Below, in pieces: positions 9,201 to 16,954 of a stretch of DNA of 64,000 nucleotides. Source of the DNA: Streptomyces populi (GTDB lineage Bacteria; Actinomycetota; Actinomycetes; Streptomycetales; Streptomycetaceae); assembly GCF_002911015.1 (NCBI RefSeq), contig NZ_KZ626856.1, positions 1 through 64,000 on the forward strand, in the 5' to 3' direction. The translations under genes and the position numbers were made by a program. The notes beneath the pieces are model-generated. The model was not told the origin of the DNA, did not search any database, and saw only the letters and a program-made list of their open reading frames with translations. Within the stretch, counting starts at the first letter, position 1; the number at the start of each line of letters is the position of its first letter.

Positions 9201-9992
9201 GTGTACCGCTTCCTGTTGTCCCGGCAGTGGGTGATCCTCACCCTCGTGGCCCTCGCGCTCATCCCGACGATGATCGAGCTGGGCTTCTGGCAGCTCCACC
9301 GGCACGAGCACAAGGTCGCCCTGAACAAGGTGATCTCCGACTCGCTCGCCGCGAAGCCGGTGCCCGTGGAGACGGTCACCGCGCCGGGGCGGCAGGTCCG
9401 GGACGACGACCTGTTCCGCCGGGTGAGCGCGAAGGGGCACTTCGACACCGCGCGCGAGGAGGTCGTCCGCCGCCGCACCAACGCCGACGGCGCGATCGGC
9501 TACCACGTCCTGACCCCGTTCGTCCTGGACGACGGCCGGGTCCTCATGGTCAACCGGGGCTGGGTCCCGGCGGACGGGGCGCAGACCGCCTTCCCGAAGA
9601 TCCCGGCCCCCGCCCGGGGCGAGATCACCGTCACCGGCCGGCTGATGGCCGACCAGACCACCGCCGACAGCGGCATCAAGAACGTCCGGGGCCTGCCCGA
9701 CCGCCAGGTCATGCTGATCAGCAGCGGGCAGGAGGCACGGCGGCTCGGCGAGGAGGTCCTCGGCGGCTACGTCGAGCAGACCGCCCCGGCGCCCCGGGGC
9801 GACTCCCCCGAGCTGATCCCGGACCCCGAGCACAGCGACATCGGCCCGCACATGGCGTACGCGATCCAGTGGTGGCTCTTCTCCGCGGGCGTCCCCGTCG
9901 GCTGGGTGGTCCTGGCCCGGCGCGAGCGCCGCGACCGGGCGGAGGCCGCCGCCACGGAGACCTCCCCGGAGGCGGAGCCGGCGGGGGTGTAG
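9201..9992 (+). CDS. SURF1 family protein (cytochrome c oxidase assembly)
   Basis: A 263-aa membrane protein with one N-terminal and one C-terminal transmembrane helix flanking an extracytoplasmic domain. Family marks are GFWQLHR after the first helix, NRGWVP in the middle, and the final HMAYAIQWW helix start. SURF1/Shy1 proteins assist heme a insertion into cytochrome c oxidase subunit I. The start is the GTG at 9201, placing the first helix at residues 10-27; longer frames add a non-homologous leader. No oxidase genes are next to it. Confidence 0.88.
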   Translation: MYRFLLSRQWVILTLVALALIPTMIELGFWQLHRHEHKVALNKVISDSLAAKPVPVETVTAPGRQVRDDDLFRRVSAKGHFDTAREEVVRRRTNADGAIGYHVLTPFVLDDGRVLMVNRGWVPADGAQTAFPKIPAPARGEITVTGRLMADQTTADSGIKNVRGLPDRQVMLISSGQEARRLGEEVLGGYVEQTAPAPRGDSPELIPDPEHSDIGPHMAYAIQWWLFSAGVPVGWVVLARRERRDRAEAAATETSPEAEPAGV

Positions 9993-10099
9993 CGAAGGGG
10001 CGAAGCCGCGCTCTGTCCTTCCTCCCCCGCCCCTGCCTCTGCCTTTCCCCGCGCCCGTACCGCCACGTCATGGGCGTCCGCGCCACTCCGGCGGCTCGA

Positions 10100-11724
10100 T
10101 TGACGTCCGCCCCGGTCGGGGACCCGTCCACCTTGTTTTCGGGCAGGGTGCCCGGTCCTTCGGGGCCGGGGTGAATGCCCGCCTCCTGCGGAGCGGGTCG
10201 GGGGAAGTGGAATCGCCACCAGGGAGGTGCGGCTTCTCGGGCGAGACGGCGGTGAGGCGGACCTCGAGCAGGTGTGGCAGCTCGGAGTCGACGGTGATCG
10301 CTTGACGGTGGCCGACTGGCTGGTGGCCGGGAGTGGTCACTCGCACGAGTGGTGTCGGTCGATGATGTGGGCGGTCAGGGAACGTGCGGGCTAGGTTCAT
10401 GGTCATGGCACGGTTTCGGATGTACCCGACGGGCGAGCAGGCGGGCGTCATGCTCGAACACTGTGCGCACGCCCGGTACGTCTGGAATCTGGCCGTCGAG
10501 CAGCACGCGCACTGGTACCGGGGCCGTAGGGCGGCGCCCGGTTTTGCCGAGCAGTGCCGTCAGCTCACCGAGGCCCGGCGCGACAACGCATGGCTGGGCG
10601 CCGGAAACGCGGATGTGCAGCAGCAGGCGCTGAAGGACTTTGCCACGGCGAAGAACGCCCGCTTCACCTCCGGGTTCGGTGAGCCGACCTGGCGCAGGAA
10701 GCACGTGCACGAGGGCTTCCGGGTCATCGGCACCGACCGCGTCCCGGAGTTCGAGGCGGACGGCTCACCGAGGCTCAACGCGAAGACCGGAAAGCAGGTC
10801 ATGGGCCGGTCCGTGGTGGTGCAGAGGCTCAACCGGCGGTGGGCGCGGGTGAAGGTGCCCGGCTGTGGCTGGGTCCGGTTCCGGCTCAGCCGCAGCGGCA
10901 AGGGCTCCCGGCTGCCGCAGGCGAAGACGTTCCGTGTCACCTTGCGCAACGGCCGGTGGCACATCGCGTTCGCCGTCGTCCCCGCCCCGGTCGAGGGGCC
11001 CGGCACGGGTGAGGTCATCGGCATCGACCGGGGCGTGGCCGTCACTGCCGCCCTCTCCGACGGCCGGAAACTGAACTGTCCCCGGCTCACCGTCAGGGAA
11101 CGCACGCAGGTCCGCAAGCACCAGCGCCGCGCCGCCCGCGCCCCCAAAGGCAGTGAGCGCAAGGCCGCCGAGTACGCCAAGGCCGCCCGTATCAAGGCCC
11201 GTGAGGCGGACCGGCGCAAGGACTGGTGCGAGAAGACCAGCACCATGCTCGCCCGCAACTACGACGTGGCGCGATTCGAGAAGCTGAACATCAAGACCAT
11301 GACCGCCTCCGCGAAGGGAACGGCCGAACAGCCCGGCAGGAATGTCAGGCAGAAGGCCGGGCTGAACCGGGCGATCCTCGCCCAGGGCTGGGGCCTGCTC
11401 CGGCAACGCACCGGGCACAAAGCCCCGGGTCGGGTCGAGGACGTCCCCGCTCCCTATACCAGTCTGCGCTGCAGCGCCTGCGGTTGGATCGACAAGAACT
11501 CGCGCAAGAGCCAAGCCGAGTTCTGCTGCTCCTCCTGCGGCTTCACCTGCAACGCCGACACCAACGCAGCAGTCAATGTCGCGGCAGGACAGGGCGGGAT
11601 CCCCCGCCCCCGGCGAACAGCCGGTGCCGGAGGGGTGACAACGGCCACCAGCCGCTCGAACACCCGTGAACCCCAACCCGTAAGGGCTGGAATCCCCCTC
11701 TTTTAAGAGCAGGGAGGATGTCAA
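10100..11724 (+). mobile_element. Stand-alone tnpB insertion element (IS605 group, IS1341-like)
   Basis: A probable insertion between the SURF1 and GH15 genes. The left end is placed near TTGAC at 10100-10104, followed by hairpin-forming GC-rich DNA (CCCCG/CGGGG at 10111-10122; further stems at 10152-10196). The right end is placed at GTCAA, 11720-11724, after an imperfect hairpin. The left end TTGACGTCCGCCCC resembles the reverse complement of the right end, TTGACATCCTCCC. There is no TnpA (Y1 transposase), so movement would need help in trans. Boundaries are estimated from structure, not from an empty-site comparison. Confidence 0.6.
10405..11706 (+). CDS. tnpB: TnpB RNA-guided endonuclease (IS605/IS1341 family)
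   Basis: A 433-aa TnpB, ancestor-type of Cas12. The RuvC-like triad is intact: Asp208 in IGIDRG, Glu292 in FEKLN and Asp385 in NADTNAA. The zinc finger has Cys356/Cys359 and Cys375/Cys378. The N-terminal MARFRMYPTGEQ and RYVWNLA are the usual helix-turn-helix/WED start. Two closely spaced in-frame ATGs (10399, 10405) are possible starts. Proteins of this type use an RNA from the element's right end to cut DNA next to a short target-adjacent motif, favouring element retention. The C-terminal tail runs into the right-end structure, as is normal for TnpB genes that encode their guide scaffold in cis. Confidence 0.93.
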   Translation: MARFRMYPTGEQAGVMLEHCAHARYVWNLAVEQHAHWYRGRRAAPGFAEQCRQLTEARRDNAWLGAGNADVQQQALKDFATAKNARFTSGFGEPTWRRKHVHEGFRVIGTDRVPEFEADGSPRLNAKTGKQVMGRSVVVQRLNRRWARVKVPGCGWVRFRLSRSGKGSRLPQAKTFRVTLRNGRWHIAFAVVPAPVEGPGTGEVIGIDRGVAVTAALSDGRKLNCPRLTVRERTQVRKHQRRAARAPKGSERKAAEYAKAARIKAREADRRKDWCEKTSTMLARNYDVARFEKLNIKTMTASAKGTAEQPGRNVRQKAGLNRAILAQGWGLLRQRTGHKAPGRVEDVPAPYTSLRCSACGWIDKNSRKSQAEFCCSSCGFTCNADTNAAVNVAAGQGGIPRPRRTAGAGGVTTATSRSNTREPQPVRAGIPLF

Positions 11725-11725
11725 C
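11600..11725 (+). ncRNA. Putative omega/reRNA scaffold at tnpB right end
   Basis: TnpB elements make a guide RNA from the tnpB 3' end through the right end. Here 11670-11690 folds as a hairpin (CCAACCC...GGGCTGG, one mismatch). CTCTT/AAGAG at 11699-11710 forms the terminal stem before GGGAGGATGTCAA. The guide would then be the DNA immediately after about 11724, which is the start of the GH15 coding sequence. The 5' boundary is a guess; the architecture is known from the family. Confidence 0.5.
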
Positions 11726-13543
11726 GTGCACCGACGCATCGAGGACTACGCGCTCATCGGGGACGAGCAGACCGCCGCTCTGGTGGGCCGCGACGGCTCC
11801 GTCGACTGGCTGTGCCTGCCCCGCTTCGACTCCGCGGCCTGCTTCGCGGCCCTGCTGGGCGACGAGGACAACGGTCACTGGCGGATCGCGCCCGAGGGGG
11901 CGGAGCTGTGCACCCGGCGCGCCTACCGCCCGGACACCCTGGTGCTCGACACCGAGTGGGACACCGCCGAGGGCTCGGTCCGGGTGACCGACCTGATGCC
12001 GCAGCGCGAGCACGCCCCCGACGTCGTACGCATCGTCGAAGGTCTCGGCGGCCGGGTCCGGATGCGCGGCCTGCTGCGGCTGCGGTTCGACTACGGCTCG
12101 GTCGTGCCGTGGATGCGCCGCTCGGACGGCCACCGGGTCGCCGTCGCCGGTCCCGACTCGGTGTGGCTGCGCAGCGAGCCGCCGGTGCGCACCTGGGGCG
12201 AGGACTTCCGCACCCACTCCGAGTTCACCGTGGAAGCGGGCGAGAAGGTCGCCTTCGTCCTGACCTGGCACCCCTCGCACCGGCCCCGGCCGCCCCTGAG
12301 CGATCCCTTCGAGGCGCTGGAGACCAGCGTCCAGGACTGGAGGGCGTGGGCGGCGCGCTGCCGTTACGACGGGCCGCACCGGGACGCCGTCGTCCGCTCC
12401 CTGATCACCCTCAAGGCCCTCACCTACGCGCCGACCGGCGGCATCGTGGCCGCCCCCACCACCTCGCTGCCCGAGGAGCTCGGCGGCGTCCGCAACTGGG
12501 ACTACCGCTACTGCTGGCTGCGCGACTCCACCCTCACCCTCGGCGCGCTCCTGTCGGCCGGCTACCACGAGGAGGCCGAGGCCTGGCGCGACTGGCTGCT
12601 GCGCGCGGTCGCGGGCGACCCGGCGGCCCTGCAGATCATGTACGGCCTCTCGGGGGAACGCCGGCTGTCGGAGTACGAGATCCCCTGGCTGTCCGGCTAC
12701 GCCGGCTCCGCGCCCGTCCGGGTCGGCAACAGCGCGGTCGAGCAGTTGCAGCTCGACGTGTACGGCGAGGTCATCGACTCGCTGTCGCTCGCCCGGCGCT
12801 CGGGCCTGCCGTCCCGGCCCCACATGTGGCGGGTGGAGTGCGCCATGATGGAGTTCCTCCGGGTGGCCTGGAGGCAGCCGGACGAGGGGATCTGGGAGGT
12901 GCGCGGCCCGCGCCGGCACTTCGTGTACTCCAAGGTGATGGCCTGGGTGGCCGCCGACCGCGCCGTACGCACGCTGGAGGACGACCCGACGCTCGACGGC
13001 GACATCGAGGGCTGGCGGGCGATGCGCGACGAGGTGCACCGGGAGGTGTGCGAGCGCGGCTTCGACCCCGTCCGGAACACCTTCACGCAGTCCTACGGCT
13101 CGACCGAGCTGGACGCCTCCCTGCTGCTCATCCCGCGCGTGGGTTTCCTGCCCCCCGACGATCCGCGGGTGGTCGGGACGGTCGACGCGGTCCGCGCCGA
13201 ACTCGCCCCCGACGGTTTCCTGGTGCGCCGCTACAACACCACGACGACGACCGACGTCGACGGGCTCCCGGGCGACGAGGGCGTCTTCGTCGTCTGCTCG
13301 TTCTGGCTCGCGGACGCACTGCATCTGACGGGCCGTACGCAGGAGGCGCGCACGCTGTTCGAGCGGCTGGTCGGCCTCACCAACGACCTGGGACTGCTGT
13401 CCGAGGAGTACGACCCGGTCGCGGGCCGCCAGCTCGGCAACTTCCCGCAGGCCTTCAGCCACATCGGCCTGGTGGTGTCCGCGCTCAGCCTGTTCGGCGT
13501 CGACGAGGCGGAGGAAGCGGACGGGGCCGTGCCCCCGGGATAG
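11726..13543 (+). CDS. Glycoside hydrolase family 15 protein (glucoamylase/trehalase-like)
   Basis: A 605-aa cytoplasmic GH15 protein with no signal peptide. The N-terminal IEDYALIGD and SVDWLCLPRFDS match the beta-sandwich start of actinobacterial GH15 enzymes. NWDYRYCWLRDS marks the (alpha/alpha)6 barrel, and FSHIGLV lies near the C-terminus. Mycobacterial relatives act as trehalase; others are glucoamylases or glucodextranases, so the substrate is unresolved. The GTG at 11726 lies one base after the predicted tnpB right end, and GGAGG at 11713-11717 serves as its ribosome-binding site. An SDR gene follows after 14 nt. Confidence 0.88.
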   Translation: MHRRIEDYALIGDEQTAALVGRDGSVDWLCLPRFDSAACFAALLGDEDNGHWRIAPEGAELCTRRAYRPDTLVLDTEWDTAEGSVRVTDLMPQREHAPDVVRIVEGLGGRVRMRGLLRLRFDYGSVVPWMRRSDGHRVAVAGPDSVWLRSEPPVRTWGEDFRTHSEFTVEAGEKVAFVLTWHPSHRPRPPLSDPFEALETSVQDWRAWAARCRYDGPHRDAVVRSLITLKALTYAPTGGIVAAPTTSLPEELGGVRNWDYRYCWLRDSTLTLGALLSAGYHEEAEAWRDWLLRAVAGDPAALQIMYGLSGERRLSEYEIPWLSGYAGSAPVRVGNSAVEQLQLDVYGEVIDSLSLARRSGLPSRPHMWRVECAMMEFLRVAWRQPDEGIWEVRGPRRHFVYSKVMAWVAADRAVRTLEDDPTLDGDIEGWRAMRDEVHREVCERGFDPVRNTFTQSYGSTELDASLLLIPRVGFLPPDDPRVVGTVDAVRAELAPDGFLVRRYNTTTTTDVDGLPGDEGVFVVCSFWLADALHLTGRTQEARTLFERLVGLTNDLGLLSEEYDPVAGRQLGNFPQAFSHIGLVVSALSLFGVDEAEEADGAVPPG

Positions 13544-13557
13544 GGGAGGATGGGGCC

Positions 13558-14313
13558 ATGGATCTTGGACTGAAGGATCGTGTGTACGTCGTCACGGGGG
13601 CCACCCGGGGCCTGGGCAACGCCGCCGCGCGCGAACTCGTCGCCGACGGCGCGAAGGTGGTCGTCACCGGACGCGACGAGGAGACCGCGTCCGGCGCCGC
13701 CTCCGCGCTCGGCCCGAACGCCGTGGGGGTCGCGGCCGACAACGGCGCCGCCGAGACCCCGGCCCGGCTGATCGCCGGCGCCCGGAAGCACTTCGGCGGC
13801 TTCGACGGCATCCTGATCAGCGTCGGCGGGCCGCCGCCCGGGTTCGCCGCGGACAACACCGACGAACAGTGGATGGTGGCGTTCGAGTCGGTCTTCCTCG
13901 GTGCGGTGCGGCTGGCCCGCGCGGCCGCCGAGGAGCTCGGCGAGGGCGGGGTCATCGGCTTCGTGCTCTCCGGCTCGGTGCACGAGCCGATCCCCGGACT
14001 CACCATCTCCAACGGTCTGCGTCCGGGCCTCGCGGGTTTCGCCAAGTCCCTCGCGAACGAGCTGGGCCCGCGCGGCATCCGTGTCGTCGGGCTGCTGCCG
14101 TCCCGCATCGACACGGACCGCGTCCGCCAGCTGGACGGTCTGTCCGCCGACCCCGAGGCCACCCGCGCGGCCAACGAGGCCCGCATCCCGCTGCGCCGCT
14201 ACGGCACCCCGGAGGAGTTCGGCCGCACGGCCGCGTTCCTGCTCTCCCCCGCCGCGTCGTACCTGACGGGCATCATGCTCCCGGTGGACGGCGGGATGCG
14301 GGGCGGGTTCTAG
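13558..14313 (+). CDS. SDR-family oxidoreductase
   Basis: A 251-aa short-chain dehydrogenase/reductase resembling FabG-type enzymes. TGATRGLG binds the cofactor. The central VGGPP replaces the common NNAG, and the usual YxxxK is altered: the corresponding stretch reads SNGLRPGLAGFAKS, so the tyrosine appears substituted while a downstream Lys is present. The C-terminal LTGIMLPVDGG is classic. The ATG at 13558 is 14 nt after the GH15 stop and preceded by GGGGAGG. The altered catalytic Tyr suggests atypical activity; the reduction chemistry should not be assumed. Confidence 0.82.
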   Translation: MDLGLKDRVYVVTGATRGLGNAAARELVADGAKVVVTGRDEETASGAASALGPNAVGVAADNGAAETPARLIAGARKHFGGFDGILISVGGPPPGFAADNTDEQWMVAFESVFLGAVRLARAAAEELGEGGVIGFVLSGSVHEPIPGLTISNGLRPGLAGFAKSLANELGPRGIRVVGLLPSRIDTDRVRQLDGLSADPEATRAANEARIPLRRYGTPEEFGRTAAFLLSPAASYLTGIMLPVDGGMRGGF

Positions 14314-14414
14314 GACCACGCGGCCGCCGGACGCCGCGGAGCCCGGCATCGAGACGGCCCGGCCCGCTCGTCACGTGGCGGCCTGTTCGCCCGTCCGTGT
14401 GCCGGAGGCCCCGC

Positions 14415-15002
14415 TCAGGTCACGCGTTCCGCGCGGTGCTTGACCCCGCGCAGCCGTACCTCCGCCGGGAGCGCGGCGAGGCCGGCCGAGTCCCGTGCGT
14501 GCGCCAGCGCCTCCACGGTCAGCAGACGCAGCGCGTGCCCGGGGTCCACGTGCGGTTCCAGCAGGAGCCGTACCCGCGCCTCGGGCAGGCCGCGCCGACC
14601 GGTCAGCCGGACGGTCGCGCGGTCGACGCCGCCGAGGCGGGACGACTCGGCGGCCAGCACGCCCTCCAGGGCCCGTCCGCGCAGCAGCGCACCCGCCCCG
14701 TCGCCGGTGTCGACGAACACCTCGGCCAGCCGTCGGCGCCGCACGACGGCGACCAGCCACCACAGGGCGAGCAGCAGGAGCACCGCGAGCCCGGCGATGA
14801 CGACGGGCCACCACCAGCCCTGGTCCCGCCACCTGGTCCGTTCGGCGGTGCTGAGCAGCACGTCGTGCCGCCCGTCGTGGATCCACCACGACGGCGGCCG
14901 GACACCGAGTCCGACGGCGAGCACGGAGCCGCCGAGGACGAGCAGCACGAGCCCGATGAAGCCGATCAGTACGCGGTTGACGATCCGCGGCACGGACCTC
15001 AC
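14415..15002 (-). CDS. amaP: AmaP-type alkaline shock response membrane anchor protein
   Basis: A 195-aa protein with two N-terminal transmembrane helices (about 10-32 and 63-85) joined by a short outside loop, then a C-terminal soluble domain. In Gram-positives AmaP anchors Asp23 at the membrane. The placement as last gene of an operon with Asp23-like proteins supports the same role here. The GTG start overlaps the preceding gene by 4 bp (GTGA). The conserved soluble part (LEGVLAAESSRLGGV, LPEARVRLLLEP) resembles the Asp23 fold. Regulation is probably envelope or alkaline stress, by analogy. Confidence 0.75.
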   Translation of the reverse strand: MRSVPRIVNRVLIGFIGLVLLVLGGSVLAVGLGVRPPSWWIHDGRHDVLLSTAERTRWRDQGWWWPVVIAGLAVLLLLALWWLVAVVRRRRLAEVFVDTGDGAGALLRGRALEGVLAAESSRLGGVDRATVRLTGRRGLPEARVRLLLEPHVDPGHALRLLTVEALAHARDSAGLAALPAEVRLRGVKHRAERVT

Positions 15003-15688
15003 CCCTTTCGTCCGGGGCGCGCGACACGCACCGACAGGGCGGGCGAGCGGACCAGTCCCAGCCCCTTGATGCCGTCGGCGAGCGTGGTGTCGAGGTCGGC
15101 GCGCACGTCGTCGAGTTCCCGGAAGTGCGCCACCGCGCGGACGTCGACCTTGCGGCGCTTCACGCGTACGCGGACCGACCGCACACCGGCGACCTCCATG
15201 GCCCGGTCGCGGAGCGCCAGCGCGGCGGCGTCCCGGTGCAGTCCGGCCCGGACGTCGGCGTGGGTGCGCCGCATCGGCAGCACGTCCCGCAGTCCCGGTG
15301 TGGCCGCGAGGACGATCAGCCAGAGCCCCACCACGGCGGCGGCCGCGGCACCGGCGAGGACCGCCGTGTCGTCGAGCGGCCGTTCGGCGAGCTGCTCGGC
15401 CAGCCAGGTCCGCCAGCGCAGCGCGGACCGTCCGGCGCGCACGGCCACGACGTCGTACAGGAAGGCGCCCGCCGCGACGACGAGCAGGAACGCGAGGATG
15501 CCCGCCGGGACGCGGCGCGCCGACCAGAACCGGCCCTGCCGGCCGTACTCGTCGTCGGCGGCGGTGTCCAGCGGTTCGTAGGCGGCGGCGGAGGCGGACT
15601 GCCCGAGGGCGCCCGCGTCGCCCCCGCCGCCCCGCTTCTCCAGCAGGGGCGTCTTCCGGGTGTCCTCGGAGCCCTGGGACTCGCTCAT
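14999..15688 (-). CDS. DUF6286-like membrane protein of the Asp23 operon
   Basis: A 229-aa protein. The first 70 residues are Gly/Ser/Asp-rich and probably disordered. Two transmembrane helices follow (about 78-97 and 122-143), and the C-terminal half has alternating Val/Arg strands, including VRSVRVRVKRRKVDVR, resembling an Asp23/AmaP-type soluble domain. The ATG at 15688 overlaps the upstream gene by 4 bp and the 3' end overlaps amaP by 4 bp, so the three are translationally coupled. Family naming is from memory of Streptomyces annotations; biochemical function is unknown. It is likely a second membrane anchor. Confidence 0.7.
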   Translation of the reverse strand: MSESQGSEDTRKTPLLEKRGGGGDAGALGQSASAAAYEPLDTAADDEYGRQGRFWSARRVPAGILAFLLVVAAGAFLYDVVAVRAGRSALRWRTWLAEQLAERPLDDTAVLAGAAAAAVVGLWLIVLAATPGLRDVLPMRRTHADVRAGLHRDAAALALRDRAMEVAGVRSVRVRVKRRKVDVRAVAHFRELDDVRADLDTTLADGIKGLGLVRSPALSVRVARPGRKG

Positions 15689-16107
15689 CGCGTCCTCCCC
15701 CGTGCCACGCCGGGCCCGTGCGTCAGGTGCAGCCGCTCCACCTGGACGGCCACCTCGGGCACTTCCATCCCCGCCAACGCCTCTACCCGCTCGGCGACAT
15801 GACGACGCACCTCGCCGCACCGGGCACCGATGTCGGTGGGGTAGCCGAGTTCGAGACTGACCCGGACCCGGGCGCTGTGCGTCGGGGTGCCGCCCGTCCC
15901 CCCGGAGCCCGAGGCCTGCCGCCGCACGACCACCGTCGCGTGCGGGGGCACGGCGTCGGCGGGCGGCGGGGGCAGTGCCTCGCGCGCCGCGCGCGAGGCG
16001 ATCTTCGCGACGACGCGGTCGGCGATCCGGGTGGCTCCCCGCTCGGGGGGCGGGACCCTCGCGAGCTCCGGTCCGGTCTCACCGAGCCGGTCGACATGGC
16101 CTGGCAC
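15685..16107 (-). CDS. Asp23/Gls24-like protein, second copy
   Basis: A 140-aa soluble protein. The N-terminal RIADRVVAKIASRAARE and the C-terminal VAERVEALAGMEVPEVAVQVERL match the beginning and end of the Asp23/Gls24 domain (IADxVVxxIA and VxxxTGxxVxxVNV patterns). The GTG start at 16107 lies 3 nt after the small membrane protein gene, and the end overlaps the DUF6286-like gene by 4 bp. It could oligomerise with the first Asp23-like protein encoded upstream. Exact function in actinobacteria is not established. Confidence 0.72.
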   Translation of the reverse strand: MPGHVDRLGETGPELARVPPPERGATRIADRVVAKIASRAAREALPPPPADAVPPHATVVVRRQASGSGGTGGTPTHSARVRVSLELGYPTDIGARCGEVRRHVAERVEALAGMEVPEVAVQVERLHLTHGPGVARGRTR

Positions 16108-16110
16108 GCG

Positions 16111-16296
16111 TCACCGCCGCCGTTCGTTTCGGGCGCGGAAGAAGTCGCCGACGTCCAGGTCCCCCTCCAGGAGCCGTCCGACGACGAACCCGACGGCCCC
16201 CAGGGCGGCCACCAGGAGGAAGGCGCCGAAGCCGCCGAAATACCCGGCGAAGGCCAGCGCCATTCCGGCGATCATGCCGATCACGGCCAAACTCAT
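16111..16296 (-). CDS. Small two-helix membrane protein (DUF2273-like)
   Basis: A 61-aa protein with two closely spaced hydrophobic helices rich in Gly/Ala (IGMIAGMALAF and GAFLLVAALGAVGFVVG) and a charged tail, LDVGDFFRARNERRR. Small DUF2273 proteins are regular partners of Asp23/AmaP in Gram-positive stress operons. The ATG at 16296 has a good upstream GAGGAG; an in-frame extension to 16332 is not needed. It probably helps tether Asp23 proteins to the membrane. Confidence 0.75.
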   Translation of the reverse strand: MSLAVIGMIAGMALAFAGYFGGFGAFLLVAALGAVGFVVGRLLEGDLDVGDFFRARNERRR

Positions 16297-16381
16297 GGTG
16301 CGCTCCTCAGCGGTCGGGGGCCGTGTGATCACTCATGGTGCGGTGGCCGGTGCGTCCCGGGGCGTCCCGACGGTCAGGGGG

Positions 16382-16867
16382 TCACTGGAGCCGCGACTCC
16401 GGCTCCTCTTCCTCTTCCTCGGGAAGCTTCACGTCACTCACCGCGATGTTGACTTCCACCACTTCGAGCCCCGTCATGCGCTCGACGGCGGTGATGACGT
16501 TCTCGCGCACGGCATGCGCCACGTCGGAGATCGACACGCCGTAGTTGACGACGATCTCCAGGTCGAGCGCCGTCTGGAGCTCTCCGACCTCGGCCTTCAC
16601 ACCCCGCGTCACGGACTTGTCGGAACCGCCCGGCACCCGGTCGCGCACCGCTCCGAAGGTGCGGCTCAGTCCACTGCCCATCGTGTGGACACCGAACACG
16701 TCGCGGGCGGCGAGCCCGGCGATCTTCTCCACGACTCCGTCGGCGATCGTGGTCCGGCCCCGGGTGGCGGGATCTCCGCCGCCGCGTCTGACGGGCTTAC
16801 GGGTCTGCTGGGACTCCTTCTCGGTGTCGGGGCTGTCCGTCCGGTCCCGCTCGCTCATGTCGGTCAT
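16382..16867 (-). CDS. Asp23/Gls24 family envelope stress response protein
   Basis: A 161-aa protein that heads the operon. After a charged, disordered first 40 residues, the Asp23 domain starts at TTIADGVVEKIAGLAARDV. It continues through VNYGVSISDVAHAVRENV and ends with TGLEVVEVNIAVSDV, followed by an acidic EEEEEE tail. Asp23 in Staphylococcus is an abundant membrane-associated protein induced by alkaline stress. The ATG start at 16867 faces the divergent double-Asp23 gene across 87 nt, so the two promoters are close and could be co-regulated. Confidence 0.88.
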   Translation of the reverse strand: MTDMSERDRTDSPDTEKESQQTRKPVRRGGGDPATRGRTTIADGVVEKIAGLAARDVFGVHTMGSGLSRTFGAVRDRVPGGSDKSVTRGVKAEVGELQTALDLEIVVNYGVSISDVAHAVRENVITAVERMTGLEVVEVNIAVSDVKLPEEEEEEPESRLQ

Positions 16868-16954
16868 CGCCGTACATCCCTTTCGGTCGTCCTCCTCTGC
16901 TCACAGTAGGTCGGGTCGCGCGGTCTCGCGCCGCGGATGGGGCACGCTGGAGCA

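Noticed and set aside
9993..10383. A gene fragment between SURF1 and tnpB (minus-strand frame 10068-10451)
   Set aside because: The translation is Pro/Arg-rich with no recognisable family, and the region is better explained as the structured left end of the tnpB element.
10405..11706. TnpB as a nuclease-dead TldR-type transcription regulator of the adjacent gene
   Set aside because: All three RuvC acidic residues and the zinc finger are intact, so an active nuclease is the simpler reading.
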